NCBI GenBank assembly: GCA_965644295.1
Contig: CBFFRP010000363.1
Coordinates: 620,001-684,000, forward strand
Source of the DNA: Paraphysomonas bandaiensis
Taxonomy: Eukaryota > Chrysophyceae
Reading direction: 5' to 3'
Length of the DNA: 64,000 nt
The position numbers were made by a program, and so were the translations under genes. Positions 56,641 to 64,000 of this stretch are shown here, piece by piece (within the stretch, counting starts at the first letter, position 1; the number at the start of each line of letters is the position of its first letter). The notes beneath the pieces are model-generated. The model did no database searches and had not been told where the DNA came from. It saw only the letters and a program-made list of their open reading frames with translations.

Positions 56641-57857
56641 GTTGGCCTTACTGACTAACCGTACATCCCTTGCGAGGTATGTGCGAGACATATGTTGCCC
56701 AGTATATATGTTTACAACCTTGTGAGTGCTAATCATAGTGTTATAGGTACCTCAGTACTACAACTGTCCTCGGTTGTGGGACAATAGCCGCTGTTGGCCT
56801 TACTGACTATCCGTACATCACTTGCGAGGTATGTGCGAGACATATATTGTCTGGTATATATGTTTACAATCTTGTGAGTGCTTATCATAGTGTTATAGGT
56901 ACCTCAGTACTACAACTGTCCTCGGTTGTGGGACAATAGCCGCTGTTGGCCTTACTGACTATCCGTACATCACTTGCGAGGTATGTGCGAGACATATATT
57001 GTCTAGTATATATATTTACAATCTTGTGAGTGCTTATCATAGTGTTATAGGTACCTCAGTACTACAACTGTCCTCGATTGTGGGACAATAGCCGCTGTTG
57101 GCCTTACTGACTATCCGTACATCACTTGTGAGGTATGTGCGAGACATATATTGTCTAGTATATATATTTACAATCTTGTGAGTGCTAATCATAGTGTTAT
57201 AGGTACCTCAGTACTACAACTGTCCTCGGTTGTGGGACAATAGCCGCTGTTGGCCTTACTGACTATCCGTACATCACTTGCGAGGTATGTGCGAGACATA
57301 TATTGTCTAGTATATATATTTACAATCTTGTGAGTGCTTATCATAGTGTTATAGGTACCTCAGTACTACAACTGTCCTCGATTGTGGGACAATAGCCGCT
57401 GTTGGCCTTACTGACTACCCGTACATCACTTGTGAGGTATGTGCGAGACATATATTGTCTAGTATATATATTTACAATCTTGTGAGTGCTAATCATAGTG
57501 TTATAGGTACCTCAGTACTACAACTGTCCTCGGTTGTGGGACAATAGCCGCTGTTGGCCTTACTGACTATCCGTACATCACTTGCGTGGTATGTGCGAGA
57601 CATATATTGTCTAGTATATATATTTACAATCTTGTGAGTGCTAATCATAGTGTTATAGGTACCTCAGTACTACAACTGTCCTCGGTTGTGGGACAATAGC
57701 CGCTGTTGGCCTTACTGACTATCCGTACATCACTTGTGAGATATGTGCGAGACATATATTGTCTAGTATATATATTTACAATCTTGTGAGTGCTAATCAT
57801 TGTGTTATGTACTATCATAGGCACCTCAGTACTACTAATGTCCTCGATTGTGGAGCA
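56641..57857 (+). repeat. 152-bp tandem array derived from the transposase SWIM-finger exon
   Basis: Eight units starting at 56641, 56793, 56945, 57097, 57249, 57401, 57553 and 57705, all exactly 152 bp. Each contains CTCGGTTGTGGGACAATAGC and ACATCACTTGCGAGGTATGT, which match the SWIM exon and following donor of element B at 59041-59110. One frame still reads CPRLWDNSRCWPY then a stop and LSVHHLRGM, against CPQFWDNGRYCSH...LAVHHLRGM in element A. Thus an exon with parts of both introns was amplified in tandem inside element C. Units differ by only a few bases. Confidence 0.9.
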
Positions 57858-57959
57858 ATAGCCCCCTACTATATTTTTTCTCTGTGCAACTGCGTTTCAC
57901 TGTTGCCTATATGTGCACATCACTTGGGAGGTGTGTACGAGATATATATTGTCCTGTAC

Positions 57960-58170
57960 ATATCTTAATGTTATCGTCAGGGAACTTTATTGTCAAGCTC
58001 CATTATGCCTGAAAGGATTTGCGGCAGTCCTTGCAATAATTCGAGTGCCTGGAGATATGTATATGCTTGGATTGGTGCTGGTATACAAGAGCGAGAAAGG
58101 GTTTCGATGGCAGCGTCGGTTCTGTGATGCCCCTGATGAGATATTTGTCCATCCTAAGATACGATGCTAA
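57960..58170 (+). pseudogene. C-terminal transposase scrap of MULE element C
   Basis: The frame near 58095-58170 reads GFRWQRRFCDAPDEIFVHPKI, aligning with the LRWQCRFSDAPDDILAHPKI of element A. It stops soon after. Upstream similarity begins at CTTAATGTTATCGTCAGG, matching the last intron and acceptor of element B. The rest of the coding region is replaced by the two tandem arrays. Confidence 0.7.
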
Positions 58171-58405
58171 AATATATGATGCACATTGCATATTGCATGC
58201 ATGCAATATTTGTAGAGTATGCTCCCACGTTTGACTAGGTGAATACCCTATTCCACCTAGTCAACCTAGTCATTGTAAAGTTAAAAATCTAATTATTTAA
58301 TGACTAGGTTTTTCAACCTTTTGACTAGGTTTTTACTCCAATTTTGGTGTGACTAGGAAATTCCACCAAATTGACTAGGTCGAAAAATAGATCCCTTCAA
58401 CGTTG

Positions 58406-59544
58406 AGGCACCGGGCATACCTGGCCCCGCCCCGCAGAACAATACCTCGGAGTCATTATTTCGATCTATTAAGCTACAGATACAGGAGAGAGCGGTTATG
58501 CCACATTTTCTAGAGGTATCTATCCCTGCTATGTTGAGACATCTGCAAGAGCAGTACCGGGTCACAAGGGTCAATTTCTTATGTAATGATCAGCTTGTTG
58601 CTTTACTGCAACATGATCATGTGCATCGAGAGTGTCTCCTCGGCGCATGCTCTATTATCGATCCAGGTCCTCAAAACTGCAAACAGATGGGCCTATTAGT
58701 GAAGGGTAAAAAGGAAGTTCAGTGGTTAGCAACTCTTATTTATGAAATAGTATGCGTCATTAATACAAGTTTTAATAGGTATGTTAACTCAAAGAAAAAC
58801 CTGTTCATTGAACACACATGTGAGAATCGAATGAACAAGTCATTCATAGATATGTTCCATTGCGTCAAAGGAAGAGATACGTATCAAGTGGAGGAATGTA
58901 GGGAGAGGTAAAATAAATATTGTACTTCTTTTACTAGGTATTAATCACTCTCTCTATATTATAGATACCTCAGTATGTTTGTTGTTCGGGAAGTTCCTTA
59001 GAAAATGAATCGTAGGACCTATACCTCTCTCATTTGCAGCTGTCCGCGGTTTTGGGACAATGGTCGTTACTACTCCCACTCCCTATCCATACATCACTAA
59101 CGAGGTATGTGTGTGTCATTTTTATAGCCCCTTAAACATCTTAATTTCTCCGTAGGGGACATTGATGTAAATCACATGGCGAGCACTATCAGGCCTGCAA
59201 GGAAACGCCGCCGGCCTCGCAATAATGCAGCTAGGGCTCTAATCAACGATGAATCCGTAGATGTCATGGCACCTAGGCCAGGGGACTGGAAGAACACGTA
59301 CGTACGACACGCGCAGTACCTGAATGGTATGTGCGTGGATTACCGCGTGGTACCAAACCACAGAAATGAAAAAATTCTTCGCTGGCAGTGTCGGTTTTCT
59401 GATGCTCCTGATCACATCCTGGCTCAACCGAAGATTGTGGGGTTCGATGCCCATGAAATAAATGAAGATTGCTGTGGAGCTCTACACCGTACTTGGTCAT
59501 CAGAAACAGCCCAATTTTCATTCGACTGTGACGACGAAGTGTGA
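58406..59544 (+). pseudogene. C-terminal transposase remnant of MULE element B
   Basis: Block 1 (58498-58911) encodes HFLEVSIPAMLRHLQEQY, DHVHRECLLGACSIIDPG and a segment NKSFIDMFHCVKG. Block 2 (about 58965-59110) encodes the SWIM-like CSCPRFWDNGRYYSH, in which the third zinc ligand is Tyr instead of Cys, and an in-frame TAG precedes it. Block 3 (59176-59544) encodes MASTIRPARKRRRPRN and ends FDCDDEV, with a compensated frameshift in the EINEDCCGALHRTW segment. Compared with element A the blocks are highly similar but clearly inactive. Confidence 0.75.
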
Positions 59545-59771
59545 GGTATATAGCTTTTGAATTTTTGAATTTATGGCCACAGTATGCTCCCCTGTTTGAC
59601 TAGGTGAATACCCACTTCCACCTACTCAACCTAGTCATTGTAATGATAAAAATCTAATTATTTAATGACTAGGTTTTTCTACCTTTTGACTAGAGGTTTT
59701 TACACCAATATTGATGTGACTAGGAAATTCCACTAAATTGACTAGGTCGAAAAATAGATCCCATTATTATA

Positions 59772-61404
59772 TGAATTGTGTTGTTCCGAGGAATTAGTTT
59801 CAGACCTGCTCCACTTTTCCCACCTGGGATACGGAATGCACTTTCTTACACTCCATTCCATCATATGGAGCACAGTTATCAGCAGTTACCCGATATGAAC
59901 TTACTACAGATGCATATATGACATGATAGAGAAATACATTGTGCTGTGTATTTATGCATGAAATCGGAATAAATATTATGCATACAGGATTTTGGCCAAG
60001 AAATGACCGCAATGACTGTTCAGAAACAAAATTTTTAATGCGATGAATATCCGACCGTCATTCACGAGACATGCGTGGTAACACTACAGGTGTTTTTGTT
60101 TCCTTTATCTATTAGTGTATGACTATTTCGCATTGTTTACACCGCTTTCGTTGTTTTGTTAATTTCATCACACTTCTTGCGCGTGCTTACGTTCTTTTTT
60201 ATGTTTCCACTGTGTCATACACGGCAGTTGATGCCATGATGGGTGTATCTTGAAACTGCTCTGATTATAAAGCTTCCCCAATATATGTTTACTAGAATAA
60301 TCTTGCATGTTTTGGTACGATTCAGTAAAAATATTATCAATTATTATTAGAAAACTGGCGTTACTGAAAAAAATAAAGTTTTAAGTCAAATTTGATTACT
60401 CATTTGTTCACCTCAACAAGCTACACCAAAATTATTGAGTCGATACACCCTATTTTGTTATTATACATGACACACGTTTATATGAAAGTGGTAGGAATGA
60501 CCCAATATTGTTCGAGCTACCAATTACTACAAAACGTTTATGAGTGCAGGGTGCAGATTGTGCTTAACCCCGAAGGTCTCAATCTTTGGGAGAAAAATAC
60601 CAAAAGTTCAAAGAAAGGTCAATTTGCTGTGGCTAATTATTCAGTATTGTCTAATTATTTATGTTAAAATTTTGTTCAAAATAGCCATTCTATCACCTGT
60701 ATCAGCGGTTTGTCTACATCAGTCTACACGTCTACACCACTACAACATTGGCTCTTGGATAACTTATTCTTTGTCTATGCAGAAAACATTGTTGCTGGTT
60801 TGAGCTCATGTTAACTAGATAAAGTCTTGTGAACTAGATAAATTATGAATACAGAGGCTTTCTACATATTGTTTTAGCTAATTCAGAGGCGGCCTTGCTG
60901 GTTGCATCGGTTTTTGCTTTGCTTTAGATAAACCACATGTGTCAGACTGGATTTCTATGGCTTACATGCTCAACTCATTTATTATCCTGTGTGAAAGTTT
61001 CCATATCTTTCTGATATTATGCCAAATTAATACAAAAGAGTTATGTTAGTTGTAGAGTACGGTTACGAGAAAAGACAAATAGTTATATATACTACATCAC
61101 GCATTTCAATACTGCTTACATGATTTATAAAAACGTGCGTATAGTGTATATGGTTTATAATGACCTTTTACACCTCTTCATGGGTGGTTGTCTGCATGAA
61201 AACCCTAAACATCGAAATCTAGTCATCGATATCAAGATTACAACGGAATGGACGGCGCTAGAGAATTGCTATTCTCTTGAGCTATTTCGACTTATGACAC
61301 CATGTACAGCTATTGAGAATTGAGAACTCAGTAGTACATGAGTTGACACGCATTCGTGATACTATAGAAGTCCAAGTGCAGGATCAGAAGGATTTGTAAA
61401 GGTT
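59772..61404. other. Intergenic stretch
   Basis: AT-rich, no supportable gene. The open frames here are short and of random composition. Confidence 0.4.
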
Positions 61405-61515
61405 GCGGTTTGAACTCAGTTGACTAGAGCGTCGGTTTCATAATCAAGTCAACAATGCGATGAATCTAGCTACTTATCTGGTGCTGATTCTCGACGCCTA
61501 TTGCTAAAAATAAGA
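61405..61515 (+). repeat. Possible tRNA-Met-derived SINE
   Basis: GAACTCAGTTGACTAGAGC (61412-61430) followed by GTCGGTTTCATAATC resembles the D arm and anticodon arm of a tRNA with anticodon CAT (61439-61441). The T arm and acceptor are not recognisable, so it is not a working tRNA. Directly after it comes the segment also found at 19575-19625, as expected of a SINE body behind a tRNA head. Confidence 0.42.
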
Positions 61516-61614
61516 CTTTCATATAGGATTTGTAATGAACCACAGTATTTAAACCATACTCAACTATACAATTCGTAAATCATGAAAATAAACTGATAAT
61601 GAGAGGTCTAAACA

Positions 61615-63119
61615 CTACCAGAACTTAGAGCTAGTTATGAGAGCAACTTTCTGAGCGCTGAACTGTGGTTGCGAATCATAGGCCTTTTGCAATCGACTGC
61701 TACACTCTTCACGGGACCGCATTCTGCGGCTCTCCAATAGTCTCTTACGAGATCCGTTATGTGGCCCCACAAGTGTACGAGCAGTCATCGGTATGGCGGA
61801 GGTAGAGGTCCAAGCATTTGCGACCGACTTGTCTGTAAAGAAGTTGTGCTTGATGATGTCGTGGTCAACAGACTCCATGCAGCTTAGCATCTCTTCTGAG
61901 CTTCGTCCTCGTAGTGAGTCCTCAACTTGCTTCAAAGTATTTAATGTACGCTCAAAGTTATTCGCGGTTTCTAGTGCCCGTACATTCTCTTTATGAGTGG
62001 CGTTTGCAATCTTTGGGCCAAATACATGGCTGTTGTCGCGATGTTTCTTGAAGAACTCGTCAGCGATCACATGCTGGGCCACCTTCTTTTCATAGGGGTC
62101 AATGAGCCCATTCCCATCAAAATCAAAGCGCTTCGCAAGACGATAGTCATCCTGACTTACGTAGCCATCGCCATCCTGTTAATCACCCATAACTGTAAGA
62201 TTATTGTTGTGTATATAATATTATAAAATACTGCCACATAGATTGCACGAATATAGACAAGCGGCCACAATGATAGTACAAACCCCCTCTATGTAGTAGT
62301 GCAGTCATTGCAATCAAATACAAACTACACTGACACAATATGCTACTAATACAATGGTAGCAAGGGTGCAATTTCATTAGCACGAGGGTACCAATATCTT
62401 AGAGGTGCCACATGTCCTGCACATTGCGGCAGAACTTACGATATCATAGCTTCTATGAGGAATGGATGCAGATTTTATCTGCTTCAACAGTTCTGTTCTC
62501 GTCTTGCACCTTGCAAAGTTGTTCACCTTCGGGTCAAGGAATACAGATCTGTTTGGATACTCCATAGAAGCCCGTGGACGAGAAAAAGGATTAAATTGAT
62601 TCATCACCTCATCGTCTTCTCTCTGTTGCCTGCGTTTTTCCGTTTCAGACATCTGCCGAACCCTGGGAAGTATTTCATTCTATAGCACGCATCACCACTA
62701 TCACATCCATGTAACAATAAATTGATATAAGTCTTACTGTGGGCAGGTCTGAAAGCGGGGTCATCGCACGTGCACGAGAACTGCCGATCGCACTCTGACT
62801 TCGACTGCTATACATTGATTCTACAGGAATGTAGGTTCTACCGCTAGTGGTTCTTGTTTTATCTATCGGTGATGTCAACGACTGTATACAAAATTGAGGG
62901 GGTCGGATGTAATCATAAGATGCAGGTGCATACCATGCCGTTTAGCTGTCTTCCTGGGTCTTGCCGACCGGAGTTTCGCGGTACAGAGCTTCTGGCACTC
63001 AGAGGTGTAACTTTGGTTTTCCTTGATGAATTATGTGAACTCACTGGTGAAGTGATCTCTTGTGCATTTGAGGACGAGTTGATTCGACCGGATGGGGTGC
63101 GTGCCCGTCTCGGTATCAT
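61615..63119 (-). CDS. EF-hand protein, probably flagellar
   Basis: Four exons, 63119-62934, 62881-62738, 62679-62440 and 62175-61615 (introns 52, 58 and 264 nt), give 376 aa in consistent phase. The N-terminal 130 residues are Ser/Arg-rich and disordered. Then MEYPNRSVFLDPKVNNFARC and an EF-hand pair: DIDGDGYVSQDD (spliced at Ile|Asp, about 189-200) and DFDGNGLIDPYE (about 206-217), both with intact calcium ligands. The downstream VIADEFFKKHRDNSHVFGPK and SRKRLLESRRMRSRE segments are, to my knowledge, conserved in a family of EF-hand proteins from flagellated protists. The start was set at the first ATG (63119); an in-frame TTG lies just upstream. Confidence 0.75.
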
Positions 63120-63733
63120 TCCACTCAATGGTAAGAGCCGCTATCAGCGGCAGATCGATACTAGGTGCATACTATTGTAGCGCCTCCTTATTCCAACTAT
63201 CGAACTTGCACTTGCTACGATATAAGTGACTCCTCGCAGTTAAGGTGTGCGGTGTATACAGTGAACCTCGTTGCAGTTATCATCAGCGCCTGTATGATAT
63301 AGTATAGTATGATATCTACGGTGCGTGTGTATCATCACACTGCTGTCATGGTGTTCATTGTAGATTCGTACTGTATTCCGGTATTATGAGTGATGGTACA
63401 TTCAAAGAAACACGTAGCTAGGAATTCCTAGTACAGAAAAGAAAACGGTCGAAATACTACACTGTACAAAGTTCAAGGCGATGTAAAAATCCATGGGTTT
63501 TAAAAAAATAAATAATTTCTAATTGATCGAAAGTATGAAAATCTGTGAAAATTGAATATTGGTCGTATGTACTTAGTATGTAGTATGTTGTATTCTGTTT
63601 GATGTCATGAGACCGGGCGCCTGTACAGCAAGAAAAAAAGTTCCGTACGTATCGGCAGTCAGCATCTTATAATATATAGTGTGTGCTCGTCCGTTTACGC
63701 TGATCTACGAAATCTAGTAGGAATTCCTACATA
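63120..63733. other. Intergenic region upstream of the EF-hand gene
   Basis: Presumably holds the promoter of the minus-strand EF-hand gene. Short TATAGTATAGTATGATAT repeats lie near 63296-63312. No gene seen. Confidence 0.45.
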
Positions 63734-63920
63734 GAGACGTTTTTTGACAAAGTGGACCAGCCCTCCACTTGTCGGACTGTATTTGGTCCCACTCGAAATA
63801 AAAAAATTGTGGTCATTTTGACCACAATTTCAAAGCTCTACACTCACATTCCATACGAAAAAATACAATACAAAAAAATAAAGTGGGACCAGACTGGTCC
63901 GCTTTGTCGAAAAACGTCTC
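63734..63920. mobile_element. Foldback MITE, 187 bp, flanked by CATA
   Basis: Begins GAGACGTTTTTTGACAAAG and ends in its inverse (CTTTGTCGAAAAACGTCTC), about 27 bp with two mismatches. CATA lies directly outside both ends (63730-63733 and 63921-63924), a short target duplication or a TA-type site. Inner arms GGTCCCAC/GTGGGACC and a central hairpin (12-bp arms AAATTGTGGTCA) make nearly the whole segment palindromic. No coding capacity. The transposase superfamily is not clear. Confidence 0.7.
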
Positions 63921-64000
63921 CATAGTTGAAGGCACAGTAGTGTACATATGTACATATGCTTCCATATACCAGGTATACAGGTACAAAAGTACGTACGACG

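Larger units (their letters stand above)
54882..58395 (+). mobile_element. MULE element C (inner), nested in element B; TSD TTCAACGTT(G)
   Basis: Starts GGGATATATTATTCAACC and ends AAATAGATCCC, with inverted ends of the same family. TTCAACGTT(G) is duplicated at 54872-54881 and 58396-58405; in element A the uninterrupted site reads TTCAACGTAG. The interior holds a 23-bp minisatellite, a 152-bp tandem array and a scrap of transposase C-terminus (to 58170). No transposase could be made. The insertion postdates element B. Confidence 0.85.
54656..59762 (+). mobile_element. MULE element B (outer), interrupted by element C; TSD ATTATTATA
   Basis: The exact 9-bp repeat ATTATTATA lies at 54647-54655 and 59763-59771. 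The left end (54656-54780) and the right end (59589-59762) are related inverted repeats rich in ACCTAGTCA. Its internal sequence runs 54781-54881, is broken by element C, and resumes at about 58396 (TTCAACGTTGAGGCACC), continuing colinearly with element A's interior (3640-3590 on the minus strand). Without the insert it is about 1.6 kb, carrying only the C-terminal transposase blocks. Confidence 0.85.

Noticed and set aside
61412-61475. Functional tRNA-Met gene
   Set aside because: Only the D and anticodon arms are recognisable; no T arm or acceptor stem pairing.

Overview
The window is nuclear DNA of a flagellated, intron-bearing eukaryotic microbe. Genes carry many very short introns (about 41-127 nt, one of 264 nt) with loose GT 5' sites and AG 3' sites, intergenic DNA is AT-rich, and eukaryotic DNA transposons and an LTR retrotransposon are present. 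An outer-dynein-arm docking protein and an EF-hand protein of a type I associate with flagellates indicate a motile stage. A secreted LPMO-like protein with Pro/Thr linkers fits an alga-like or stramenopile-like protist, but the exact lineage cannot be fixed from sequence alone.

Layout. 1-2.0 kb: a 3' exon fragment and an LPMO-like secreted protein. 2.3-5.2 kb: a MULE-type transposon (element A). 5.4-10.7 kb: a coiled-coil protein, a DUF1294 membrane protein and the ODA docking protein. 11.4-12.4 kb: two hAT-type insertions. 12.6-15.9 kb: an LEA-like mitochondrial protein and a 12-exon SBDS gene ending in a zinc finger. 17.6-22 kb: a secreted nucleoside hydrolase and a Baeyer-Villiger-type flavin monooxygenase. 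23.9-24.5 kb: a J-domain gene fragment. 26.6-27.4 kb: another hAT element. 27.7-35.5 kb: a SAC3/GANP mRNA-export gene (about 2,423 aa) containing a 60-bp repeat array. 36.4-38.5 kb: a membrane-anchored indoleamine 2,3-dioxygenase. 40.4-43.5 kb: VPS53. 43.9-44.7 kb: an unknown, possibly mitochondrial protein. 45.3-47.5 kb: a secretory-pathway JmjC protein. 47.7-54.5 kb: a 16-bp minisatellite split by an intact Ty1/Copia element. 54.7-59.8 kb: two nested MULEs; the inner one carries a 23-bp palindromic minisatellite and a 152-bp tandem array derived from the transposase zinc-finger exon. 61.6-63.1 kb: the EF-hand gene. 63.7-63.9 kb: a foldback MITE.

The host genes look like unrelated housekeeping functions (ribosome maturation, mRNA export, retrograde trafficking, axoneme assembly) plus secreted or oxidative enzymes. 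There is no operon-like grouping. The most distinctive material is the MULE family: three copies with 9-10 bp target duplications and shared motif-rich ends, a nested insertion that can be resolved to the base, and a young satellite made from a transposase exon. Exon boundaries were inferred by hand from reading-frame continuity and splice motifs; they were not checked against transcripts.
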